Source: Actinomycetes bacterium
GTDB lineage: Bacteria > Actinomycetota > Actinomycetes > Actinomycetales > Beutenbergiaceae
Assembly: GCA_021793935.1 (NCBI GenBank)
Contig: JAJYRV010000005.1
Location: forward strand, 9,970 to 27,345
DNA length: 17,376 bases
Reading direction: 5' to 3'
Part shown: positions 10,820 to 17,376 of the stretch, piece by piece
Position numbering within the stretch: the first letter of the stretch is position 1
How the letters are laid out: the number at the start of each line of letters is the position of its first letter
Made by a program: the position numbers and the translations under genes
Notes under the pieces: generated by a model
The model's input: the letters and a program-made list of their open reading frames with translations, nothing else
What the model was told of the DNA's origin: nothing
Databases searched by the model: none

Positions 10820-11731
10820 TCAGGACTCCGCCGGCTCCTCCGATGGGGTCGAGGTGGGGTCTGACGTCGAGGGTGACGACGGCGATCTATCTGGAGTTTC
10901 CGACGGCGTCTCATCGGGCGATTCCGTCGGGGACTCCGATTCGCTGCCTTCCTCGTCCTCGTCGTTGTCCTCGTTCGCTTCCTTCACCGGGGTTGGTTCT
11001 TCGCAGGCGAGCACGCCTATGGACGCCTCGCTATCGCAGCTCGCATGCACCCACTCTTCGCCGGCGTGGGTCCGATCGATGAAGTATTCGGAGCCTTCCG
11101 GCCCAACCCGGATGAACCAGACGTGGACGCTATCGTCCTCGGTTTGCACAGCAATAGCGCTTTCTTTGCCGCTATTGGTTTTCCCGCCATCAAGACAGTC
11201 TGCTACGTCCGGGCTGATGAGATCAGCGCCTGCCTGACTAGCGAAGTCTCCGCAACTGGGGAAATGCTCGCGCTCGGCGAACTTCTCTGGTCCCTGGTCA
11301 TTGCGAGAGGAGTAGATGTACTCCTGCCAGTTAGGGAATGTGTAACGTTCCGGGCCGGGAGTCTCCTGTTCATCGGTGTTTCCCTCCGATGGCTCTTCCG
11401 TCTCCGGAGAAGAACTGCCCTCGCTGGGTTCCGGCTCGCTCGGTTCTTCCTCCCCTCCGCCGCTGGGAGTCGCGGTCGGTGCGGGCGCGGGCGGCCACCA
11501 TCCCGATTGGTCGTCGGGGGCAGCAGACTCAGCTTCTGGAGAAGTCTCAGACGGATCAGGGGTATCCGAGGGCGGGTCTTCAGTGCCGGAGGCTCCTTCA
11601 CCTTCGGGGTCGTTGGCGTCGTTCGTGGCGCCCGCCCCGGGATCGTCGAGCACGATGGTTTTGCCAGCGCAACCACTCACCCCGACTAACACAACGAGGA
11701 GAGTAACCCCAAGAACGATTCGTAGGCGCAT
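10820..11731 (-). CDS. Putative lipoprotein with long disordered arms
   Basis: 303 residues, function not recognised. A lipoprotein signal peptide ends in a V-S-G-C lipobox with the lipidated cysteine at residue 21 (VLVGVSGCAG). Residues about 22-127 are a low-complexity linker rich in E, P, S, T and G. Residues about 128-247 look folded (YTFPNWQEYIYSS, then VHVWFIRVGPEGSEYFID) and hold four cysteines (C160, C179, C232, C243) that could form two disulfides outside the membrane. Residues 248-303 are a second acidic, S/P/T-rich tail. Its ATG overlaps the mnmA stop by one base (TAATG, 11729-11733), a coupling arrangement. No homologue comes to mind; a surface-exposed or cell-wall-spanning role is inference. 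Confidence 0.85.
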   Translation of the reverse strand: MRLRIVLGVTLLVVLVGVSGCAGKTIVLDDPGAGATNDANDPEGEGASGTEDPPSDTPDPSETSPEAESAAPDDQSGWWPPAPAPTATPSGGGEEEPSEPEPSEGSSSPETEEPSEGNTDEQETPGPERYTFPNWQEYIYSSRNDQGPEKFAEREHFPSCGDFASQAGADLISPDVADCLDGGKTNSGKESAIAVQTEDDSVHVWFIRVGPEGSEYFIDRTHAGEEWVHASCDSEASIGVLACEEPTPVKEANEDNDEDEEGSESESPTESPDETPSETPDRSPSSPSTSDPTSTPSEEPAES

Positions 11732-12855
11732 TATGTCGCTAGCACCGGAAGCATTGGAGCGATGTTCTCACCGACTCGGTCCGTCGCGGAGATCGACCCT
11801 TGCCCAAGGACCCGGCTCCCCTGGTACACCACGAGGGATTGCCCCGTGGCAACTCCGCGGACGGGTTCGGCGAGCCGAGCAATGATCTCGCCATCCACCA
11901 CGGTGACCCGGGCGGGAATCTCTCGACCGTGAGCGCGGATCTGCACGCCGAGGTCTTCTGCCTCGGCGGGGTCGACGTCGTCGGCGAGCCAGACGACCTC
12001 GTTCGCGGTGAGTTCGTCCACCGACAGCAGCGCCGCGGGGCCGACGATGACCCGGTTCGTCTCCGGTTCCGTTGCGAGCACGTAGCGGGGCTTGCCGTCT
12101 TCGGCGGGCCGCTCGATTCCCAGCCCCTTGCGCTGGCCGACGGTGTATCCGTACGACCCTTCGTGGGATCCGAGAACATTGCCGTCGACGTCGATGATCT
12201 CGCCCGGTTTCGAACCGAGCCGCTCCCGCAGAAAGCCGCGGGTATCCCCATCGGCGACGAAACAGATGTCGTAGGAGTCCGGCTTGGCGGAAATGCTCAG
12301 CCCACGGGCCGCGGCCTCAGCGCGGACGTCGTCCTTGGAAGCGACGTCCCCGAGTGGGAAGATCGAGCGCTCGAGCCGGTCATATCCCATGACGGCGAGC
12401 ACGTAGCTCTGGTCTTTCGCCGCATCCGCCGCGCGGTGCAGCTCCAAGCGTTCCTCATCGCGCACGATGTTCGCGTAGTGGCCGGTGACGACGGCGTCGA
12501 ACCCCAGGGCGATGCCGCGGTCCAGGAGCGCGGAGAACTTGATGTGTTCGTTGCAACGCACGCACGGGTTCGGAGTGCGCCCCGCCTGGTACTCGGAGAG
12601 GAAGTCCGCAACGACAGTTTCCTCGAATTCTTCCGATAGATCCCACACGTAATAGGGGATCCCGAGGACATCGGCGGCGCGCCGGGCGTCGGAGGCATCC
12701 TCGATGGAGCAGCAGCCTCGCGAGCCTGTGCGGTGTTGGGCGCGGCTGCGGGAAAGCGCCATGTGCACCCCCACAACCTCGTGTCCGGCGTCGACAGCTC
12801 GGGCCGCGGCGACGGCCGAATCTACGCCTCCCGACAGTGCTGCCAATACTTTCAT
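11731..12855 (-). CDS. mnmA: tRNA-specific 2-thiouridylase MnmA
   Basis: Thiolates U34 of Lys, Glu and Gln tRNAs, taking persulfide sulfur supplied by a cysteine desulfurase. 374 residues. The PP-loop SGGVDS spans residues 8-13. The two reactive cysteines are visible: C101 in [12 protein letters not shown] and C198 in YDICFV, matching C102 and C199 of the E. coli enzyme. TGHYANI and the [10 protein letters not shown] block of the central domain are also present. The ATG at 12855 has AAGG 5 bases upstream. It follows the cysteine desulfurase gene by 55 bases, a functional pairing of sulfur donor and acceptor, and overlaps the lipoprotein gene by one base. Confidence 0.96.
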   Translation of the reverse strand: MKVLAALSGGVDSAVAAARAVDAGHEVVGVHMALSRSRAQHRTGSRGCCSIEDASDARRAADVLGIPYYVWDLSEEFEETVVADFLSEYQAGRTPNPCVRCNEHIKFSALLDRGIALGFDAVVTGHYANIVRDEERLELHRAADAAKDQSYVLAVMGYDRLERSIFPLGDVASKDDVRAEAAARGLSISAKPDSYDICFVADGDTRGFLRERLGSKPGEIIDVDGNVLGSHEGSYGYTVGQRKGLGIERPAEDGKPRYVLATEPETNRVIVGPAALLSVDELTANEVVWLADDVDPAEAEDLGVQIRAHGREIPARVTVVDGEIIARLAEPVRGVATGQSLVVYQGSRVLGQGSISATDRVGENIAPMLPVLAT

Positions 12856-12910
12856 GTCTGCTACCTTACGATTTTCTCGAGTCTCGTGCTGAATTTAATT
12901 CATTGTGGAT
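12856..12910 (-). promoter_or_regulatory. AT-rich gap before mnmA with an 11-bp palindrome
   Basis: The 55-base gap between the cysteine desulfurase and mnmA is much AT-richer than its surroundings. GAATTTAATTC (12891-12901) is a palindrome around its central base. It could contain a secondary promoter or operator for mnmA and the downstream genes; no -35 and -10 pair stands out. Confidence 0.25.
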
Positions 12911-14068
12911 TTACGCGAATGCCGCTCGCGCACGCTCAAACACCGTGGGCACAAGCCCCAATGCGGCGTCGATATCAGCCTGGGTGGTGGTGTAGCCGAG
13001 GGTGAACCGGAGGGCGCTGCGCGCCTCTTCCTCCGTGCCGCCCATCGCGAGCACGACGGGCGAAGCGCCCACCACTCCGGCCTGGCAGGCCGAACCCGCC
13101 GACGCGGCGACCCCGGCCATGTCGAGGGAGAAGAGCACCGCCTCCGAGCGGGTGCCGGGAACCGACACCAGCAAGTGCCCGGGCAGGCGTTCCTCCTCCT
13201 CGCCCCAGATGCGGCTGGCGGGAACCGCGGCGCGGATACCCTCTTGCAACTGCTCGCGAAGCCCGCGGAGCCGGGCGGCCTCCTCGACCTGGTCGCGCAC
13301 CGCGCTGCGGAGTGCCGCCGCGAGCGCTGCGGCGCCGGCCGCGTTCACCGTTCCCGAACGGATTCCCCGTTCCTGCAATCCCCCGTGCATATGGGGGGTG
13401 GGGGTGAACTCGCGGCGAGCGAGGAGCACGCCGATCCCCACCGGGGCCCCGATCTTGTGCCCAGAGATACTGAGTGCGCTCAGGCCGCTGGCGTCGAAAT
13501 CGATGGGCACGTGCGCTGCTGCCTGTACCGCGTCGCTATGCACCCGGGCCCCGTGCCGGGAAGCGAGGTCGACGATCTCCCGGATGGGTTGCAACACTCC
13601 GGTTTCGTTATTCGCCCACATCACCGACACGACCGATACCCCGGGGCCGGCTGCCTCGAGGTAGTCGCTCAACGCTGGCAGGTCCACGGCGCCGCGGCTC
13701 GTGACTGGTGCGACGTGGAGCTTCGCCCCATGCTGGGAGCGGAGCCAATGGGCGGTTTCGATGACCGCTGGGTGCTCCACCGCGGAGACGACGATGCCCG
13801 GGCGTTGCCCACTCGCTGCGACCCATCCCCCTTGCACCGCGAGGTTGTCCGCCTCGGTGCCGCCGGAGGTGAAGATCACTTCCGCAGGCTCGGCGCCGAG
13901 AAGCCCCGCCACTTCCTCCCGCGCTTCATCGAGGTACCGGCGCGCGTTTCGGCCAAAGGTGTGAATCGCATTCGGGTTGCCCAGTTCGCGGGCAACGCGC
14001 AGGAACTCTTCGCCCGCCTCAGGGCGAAGAGGAGCAGTTGCCGCATGGTCAAGATAGGCCCGAGTCAC
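12911..14068 (-). CDS. Cysteine desulfurase (IscS/NifS family, class V aminotransferase)
   Basis: PLP enzyme that converts cysteine to alanine and passes sulfur as a persulfide, here probably to MnmA. With the GTG at 14068 it is 385 residues. YLDHAATAP at the N-terminus, VEHPAV (H99, stacks on PLP), HSDAVQ (D179, pyridine nitrogen), SGHKIG (K205, Schiff base) and the mobile loop SAGSACQAG with catalytic C328 are all present. A GTG two codons upstream (14074) is possible; I prefer 14068 because TACACT at 14080-14075 would place the transcription start exactly on it (leaderless) and the family's conserved start is nearby. No Shine-Dalgarno exists for either. It is the first gene of the long minus-strand operon. 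No Fe-S scaffold genes are adjacent, so a tRNA thiolation role is favoured over a general isc role. Confidence 0.93.
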   Translation of the reverse strand: MTRAYLDHAATAPLRPEAGEEFLRVARELGNPNAIHTFGRNARRYLDEAREEVAGLLGAEPAEVIFTSGGTEADNLAVQGGWVAASGQRPGIVVSAVEHPAVIETAHWLRSQHGAKLHVAPVTSRGAVDLPALSDYLEAAGPGVSVVSVMWANNETGVLQPIREIVDLASRHGARVHSDAVQAAAHVPIDFDASGLSALSISGHKIGAPVGIGVLLARREFTPTPHMHGGLQERGIRSGTVNAAGAAALAAALRSAVRDQVEEAARLRGLREQLQEGIRAAVPASRIWGEEEERLPGHLLVSVPGTRSEAVLFSLDMAGVAASAGSACQAGVVGASPVVLAMGGTEEEARSALRFTLGYTTTQADIDAALGLVPTVFERARAAFA

Positions 14069-14080
14069 CCGCACAGTGTA
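14069..14080 (-). promoter_or_regulatory. Candidate -10 box for a leaderless cysteine desulfurase transcript
   Basis: TACACT (14080-14075) fits the TANNNT pattern. Six bases later begins GTGACTCGG, the proposed start codon. Transcription initiating at the G of GTG would give a leaderless mRNA, which is common in actinobacteria. No clear -35 box. Confidence 0.4.
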
Positions 14081-14167
14081 GTTCTGCCCGCCGCGTTCTG
14101 GGTATGCCGCAGGCCACAGTTGCCGCCGGACGAGGGCCAGGCGTCAGCGCGGCGAGCCCATCGGACG

Positions 14168-14231
14168 TACTATTGTCACGCGTTTAAGCGAAAACCCCGC
14201 CCGCGCACATGATTTCGATGAAGGACGAGCG
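14168..14231 (+). promoter_or_regulatory. glgX promoter candidate and ribosome binding site
   Basis: TACTAT (14168-14173) is a plausible -10 box, giving a leader of about 50 bases. AAGGA (14221-14225) lies 6 bases before the glgX ATG and is a good Shine-Dalgarno. A nine-codon reading frame including its stop (ATG 14209, stop 14233-14235) overlaps the glgX start as ATGA, but lacks its own ribosome site. No -35 box is clear. Confidence 0.4.
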
Positions 14232-16382
14232 ATGACCGACACCCTGGTGGATACCAATGAGGCAGCGACCTTACCTGCCCGCTTCCCCCAGCGGTTCGGC
14301 GTGCACGTCCTCGAGGGCGGGGTGGACGTCGTCGTGCATGCGCCGAACGCTGCGTCCGTGCGGTTCTGCACCTTCGGTGCGGGTGGTGAGGAGCGCGTGC
14401 GCCTGCTGCCGGGCGCGCACGGGACCTGGACGGCGCACCTGCTCGGAGTGGAACCGGGAACGGTGTACGGGTTCCGCGTGGATGGGGCGTATGACCGCCG
14501 CGCGGGCAAGGCGTTCAATCCGGCCAAAGTGCTCCTGGATCCCTACGCCCGGGGAATCGCCGGCGAGTTCACTGGCGCGGTGGAGGCCTACCCCGGCGCG
14601 GAAACCCCTGACGAGACCGATTCCGCCGGGCACGTGCCTCTCGGCGTGATTTTGCCACCCGTCCCGCAGATTCCTATCGACTCCGGCGAGCGCCCCCATA
14701 CTCCGTGGGGAAGCACCGTCATCTACGAGGCGCACGTGCGGGGCCTGACGGCGCAGCTGCCGGGCGTGCCGGAAGATCTGCGGGGGACGTATGCGGGCCT
14801 TGCCCATCCCGAAACGGTCGCGCACCTCAAGCGGCTGGGTGTGACGGCGATTCAACTCCTGCCCCTGCACGCGAAGGCGACCGAACCGTCCGTGCTCGAG
14901 CGGGGGTTGGTGAACTACTGGGGCTACAACACGCTGAACTTCTTCGCGCCCGAGCCCTCCTACGCCACCGCTGCCGCGCAAGAAGGGGGCGCGGGCGCGG
15001 TCCGGGATGAGGTCCGCGGAATGGTGCACCTGCTGCACGAGGCGGGCCTGGAAGTGCTCGTCGACGTCGTCTATAACCACACGTGTGAAGGCGGCCCGGA
15101 GGGGCCGATGCTCTCGTGGCGAGGGTTCGATGAGGCAGGATACTACCTGCGTTCGGCTGACGGTTCGCACTACCGAGACATGACGGGGACGGGTAATTCC
15201 CTCGACTTCCGCCACCCGCGAGTAGTCCAGCTCGCCCTCGACTCCCTGCGCTATTGGGTGGAGGACATCGGGGTGGACGGCTTCCGTTTCGACCTCGCCG
15301 TGACCCTGGGCCGGGACGGTTCCCGGTTCTCCCCGCGCCACCCGTTCCTCACCGCGCTCACCACCGACCCGGTGCTCTCCCACGTGAAGCTCATCGCCGA
15401 ACCGTGGGATCTGGGCCCCGACGGCTGGCAAACGGGCGCGTTCCCCGCGCCGTTCTCGGAGTGGAACGACCGCTTCCGCGATTGTGCCCGCACGTTCTGG
15501 GTCGCCAACCGCGGTGCGATGGCGGCCGGGGAACCGGGAGCGGACCTGCGCGATCTCGCCACGCGCCTAGCCGGTTCAGCCGATATGTTCAACCACGGCC
15601 CCCTCCCCCGCGGGCCGGTCTCCTCGATCAATTTCCTCACCGCCCACGACGGCTTCACCCTCAACGATCTCGTGTCCTACGACCACAAACACAACGAGGA
15701 GAACGGGGAAGAGAACCGGGACGGCACGGATAACAACCTCTCCTGGAACCACGGCGAGGAGGGACCGACGACGAGCCCGCAGATCCTCGCCGATCGCACA
15801 CAGTCGATGCGCAACCTCATCGGCACGCTCCTCGTGGCCGCCGGAGTGCCGATGATCACCGGGGGCGACGAATTCGGGCGCACCCAAAGCGGGAACAACA
15901 ACATGTACTGCCACGACGACGAGCGCGTCTGGCTGGATTGGAACGTCGGCCCGGGCGGCGAGGACATCTTTGCCACCTTCGCGCACCTGTTGCAGCTGCG
16001 CGCGGCGCACCCCGTGCTCCGCCCGGTCCATTACCGGTTCCTCACCTCTTCGGGGCGGCCCACCCTGGCCTGGTTCGATGAGCACGGCGAGGAGATGTCA
16101 CACGAGGTCTGGCACGACCCGCACTACCGGGTCCTCCAGCTCACCCGCGAGACGGGCAACTCCGATGACCGGCAGATGCTCGTCGTCATCAATGGCGCGC
16201 TGAATTCCGTGGCGGTCACGGCGCCCACGGGCGCGGCACCTGCCTACGAACTCGTGTGGGACTCCACGTGGCAGCGCCCCCAAATCGGCACCCTTCCCCC
16301 CGAGCTCGGCCAGTTGGAGTCCGGCGGAGACCTCCTGATGCCGGGAATGTCGATGCGCATCTACCTCTCGGCGAACCATTAG
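14232..16382 (+). CDS. glgX: Glycogen debranching enzyme GlgX (isoamylase-type, GH13)
   Basis: Hydrolyses alpha-1,6 branches of glycogen, normally the short stubs left by glycogen phosphorylase. 716 residues, family length. An N-terminal CBM48-like domain (FGVHVLEGGVDVVVHAPNA, residues 22-40, to about 90) precedes the barrel. All four GH13 regions are seen: DVVYNH (278-283), GFRFDLAVT with nucleophile D354, LIAEPWDLG with acid/base E390, and TAHDGFTLND with D473. The C-terminal all-beta domain follows, ending near PGMSMRIYLS. The ATG at 14232 has a good Shine-Dalgarno. It stands alone, divergent from the cysteine desulfurase gene and convergent with arr. A TreX-type debranching role in trehalose synthesis cannot be excluded, but no treY or treZ is nearby. 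Confidence 0.95.
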   Translation: MTDTLVDTNEAATLPARFPQRFGVHVLEGGVDVVVHAPNAASVRFCTFGAGGEERVRLLPGAHGTWTAHLLGVEPGTVYGFRVDGAYDRRAGKAFNPAKVLLDPYARGIAGEFTGAVEAYPGAETPDETDSAGHVPLGVILPPVPQIPIDSGERPHTPWGSTVIYEAHVRGLTAQLPGVPEDLRGTYAGLAHPETVAHLKRLGVTAIQLLPLHAKATEPSVLERGLVNYWGYNTLNFFAPEPSYATAAAQEGGAGAVRDEVRGMVHLLHEAGLEVLVDVVYNHTCEGGPEGPMLSWRGFDEAGYYLRSADGSHYRDMTGTGNSLDFRHPRVVQLALDSLRYWVEDIGVDGFRFDLAVTLGRDGSRFSPRHPFLTALTTDPVLSHVKLIAEPWDLGPDGWQTGAFPAPFSEWNDRFRDCARTFWVANRGAMAAGEPGADLRDLATRLAGSADMFNHGPLPRGPVSSINFLTAHDGFTLNDLVSYDHKHNEENGEENRDGTDNNLSWNHGEEGPTTSPQILADRTQSMRNLIGTLLVAAGVPMITGGDEFGRTQSGNNNMYCHDDERVWLDWNVGPGGEDIFATFAHLLQLRAAHPVLRPVHYRFLTSSGRPTLAWFDEHGEEMSHEVWHDPHYRVLQLTRETGNSDDRQMLVVINGALNSVAVTAPTGAAPAYELVWDSTWQRPQIGTLPPELGQLESGGDLLMPGMSMRIYLSANH

Positions 16383-16403
16383 TCGCATAGTCCGGCGGGC
16401 CTT

Positions 16404-16829
16404 TCAGTCGATGATCTCGGCTTTGCCTGTGCGATGTAGTTCGGCCAGGCTGTCGCGCATCTTTTTGACCTTCTCGGGACTGTGCCCGGTCCACCCACGG
16501 AGTTCTTTGACGATTCGAACCGGATGGCGCGTGCGGTAGGAGCGCGTCGGATTTCCGGGAAACTTTTTGTCGGTCACGTTGGGGTCATCTTCTATCTCGC
16601 CGGTCGGTTCGACGATGTAGATGCGCTCGGGTTGGTCTCCTTGTGCCAGTTGCGCGCCCCACGCTGCTGCGGCCAAGGTTTCGGTGATGTAAACATGCCG
16701 CATGGTCCTACCGGCTTGGAAGTTTGAGGTGTACCCGGGCATGAGTAGATCTCCGGGGTGGAGCTCGGCTTTTGTGCCGTGCAAATACGTTCCGGCTTCG
16801 AACACTTCGAATTCCGTCGGTTCTGTCAT
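16404..16829 (-). CDS. arr: Rifamycin ADP-ribosyltransferase (Arr family)
   Basis: Inactivates rifamycins by transferring ADP-ribose from NAD+ to the ansa-chain hydroxyl. Starting at the ATG at 16829 it is 141 residues, the normal length of stand-alone Arr. The catalytic and NAD-contact residues of mycobacterial Arr (H19, Y49, D84) correspond to H17 (YLHGTKAEL), Y47 (RHVYITETL) and D82 (EIEDDPN), each shifted by two. The conserved TDKKFPGNPTRSYRTR block and GHSPEKVKKMR near the end match too. The start is supported by AAGGAG at 16836-16841, 6 bases upstream. Oddly, the frame is open upstream without a stop through a membrane-protein segment to the window edge, so a membrane-fused form is also possible. 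G+C is low here. It converges on glgX with a 21-base gap and no clear terminator. Confidence 0.93.
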   Translation of the reverse strand: MTEPTEFEVFEAGTYLHGTKAELHPGDLLMPGYTSNFQAGRTMRHVYITETLAAAAWGAQLAQGDQPERIYIVEPTGEIEDDPNVTDKKFPGNPTRSYRTRHPVRIVKELRGWTGHSPEKVKKMRDSLAELHRTGKAEIID

Positions 16830-17376
16830 TCTTGACTCCTTCTTCAACGATGAATCTGCGTGGTTATCTGTCTGTACTGGGTCGATCGCGTGATCTCGGC
16901 AGACGGGTCGGGTGCTGCGCTGGTAGCCGATGGTGAGCCATGCCAGCGCTGATCCCCAGATGAGGAAACTGCCGTAGACGATCCCCAATGCCCAGGGAGC
17001 AATTTCAGAATTATCGATTGAAATTTCTCGCCAGAGTGCTGGGATGAGTTGAGCTACTGCTGCGATGCTGACAGGGATGAGCATGAGTGCCCCGGTGGTC
17101 CCCACGATGATGAGCGGCCATCGCAGAACAGCCGCGCGCGTTCCCGTCCCCATGGCTAGGCTGGCCAGGATCGCGAGGACTGTCAGCGCTACAGTGTCCC
17201 CGAATCCGGGTGAACTAGCGGTCACTCCAGTGATCCCGCGGCCGCTGAGTCCGATATCGGATCCAAGACTCCAGGCCAGTTTGAGAGCGCCGTAAGGTAG
17301 CGCTGCTACGACGCTCACCAGAGCAAGGGTTTTAAGGTGTTGGCGGCTACGAGTAGTCGGCGGTTTAGCGGAGTTT
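16830..17376 (-). CDS. Membrane protein segment, 5' end beyond the window, in frame with arr
   Basis: The frame is open from the right edge and has no stop before it enters arr. The first in-window start (GTG 17318) falls inside a hydrophobic segment, and codons upstream of it remain open, so the true start is probably outside. About four transmembrane helices are visible: around ALVSVVAALPYGALKLAW, VALTVLAILASLAM, WPLIIVGTTGALMLIPVSI, and WALGIVYGSFLIWGSALAWL. A hydrophilic tail of about 35 residues (from YQRSTRP to LKKESR) connects to the Arr methionine. I do not recognise the family. Either it is the N-terminal half of a fusion, or a separate gene whose stop was lost; stop triplets exist in other frames within the tail (TAA in GATAACC, TGA in GTTGAAG). 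G+C is 45% in two 60-base samples (16801-16860, 16981-17040). Confidence 0.65.
16836..16841 (-). promoter_or_regulatory. Strong Shine-Dalgarno before the internal arr start
   Basis: On the minus strand AAGGAG is followed by six bases (TCAAGA) and ATG. This is one of the best ribosome sites in the window and argues that Arr is translated as its own product even though the upstream frame runs through it. Confidence 0.75.

Noticed and set aside
14271..15431. Minus-strand open frame of 386 codons opposite glgX
   Set aside because: It mirrors the catalytic domain of glgX and has histidine- and arginine-rich low-information sequence.

Overview
The window is G+C-rich and gene-dense. Its gene content and order (cysteine desulfurase, mnmA, ligA and gatCAB together, a GlgX-type debranching enzyme, GTG starts, few long gaps) suggest a high-GC Gram-positive bacterium, Actinomycetota. 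I cannot name a genus from the sequence alone.

Left part, 1-5831, all on the minus strand. A UROD/MetE-like protein leads a tight operon with gatC, gatA and gatB, the tRNA-dependent amidotransferase that converts Glu-tRNA(Gln) or Asp-tRNA(Asn). A perfect 10-bp stem at 1413-1436 ends it. Next comes malate synthase A (aceB), truncated by the left edge, with its own roughly 130-bp control region holding a 14-bp inverted repeat. A lone small plus-strand membrane protein (5874-6230) diverges from the MetE-like gene.

Middle part, 6371-14068, all on the minus strand. Read in the direction of transcription: cysteine desulfurase, the tRNA 2-thiouridylase mnmA, a lipoprotein with long disordered arms, the NAD+-dependent DNA ligase ligA, and pxpA-pxpB-pxpC (5-oxoprolinase). 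Most junctions overlap by 1-4 bases, so this looks like one long operon. IscS-type sulfur mobilisation feeds MnmA. The pxp genes recycle 5-oxoproline to glutamate, and they are translationally coupled to ligA, an unrelated housekeeping gene.

Right part. glgX (14232-16382, plus strand) is divergent from the cysteine desulfurase and convergent with the last locus. That locus (16404-17376, minus strand) is the most unusual. A complete rifamycin ADP-ribosyltransferase (Arr, 141 residues, canonical Shine-Dalgarno) sits in frame, without an intervening stop, behind a four-helix membrane protein that runs off the right edge. Two 60-base samples there are 45% G+C, against 73% in one glgX sample, which suggests a later arrival.

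No tRNA or rRNA gene, CRISPR array, transposase or integrase was recognised.
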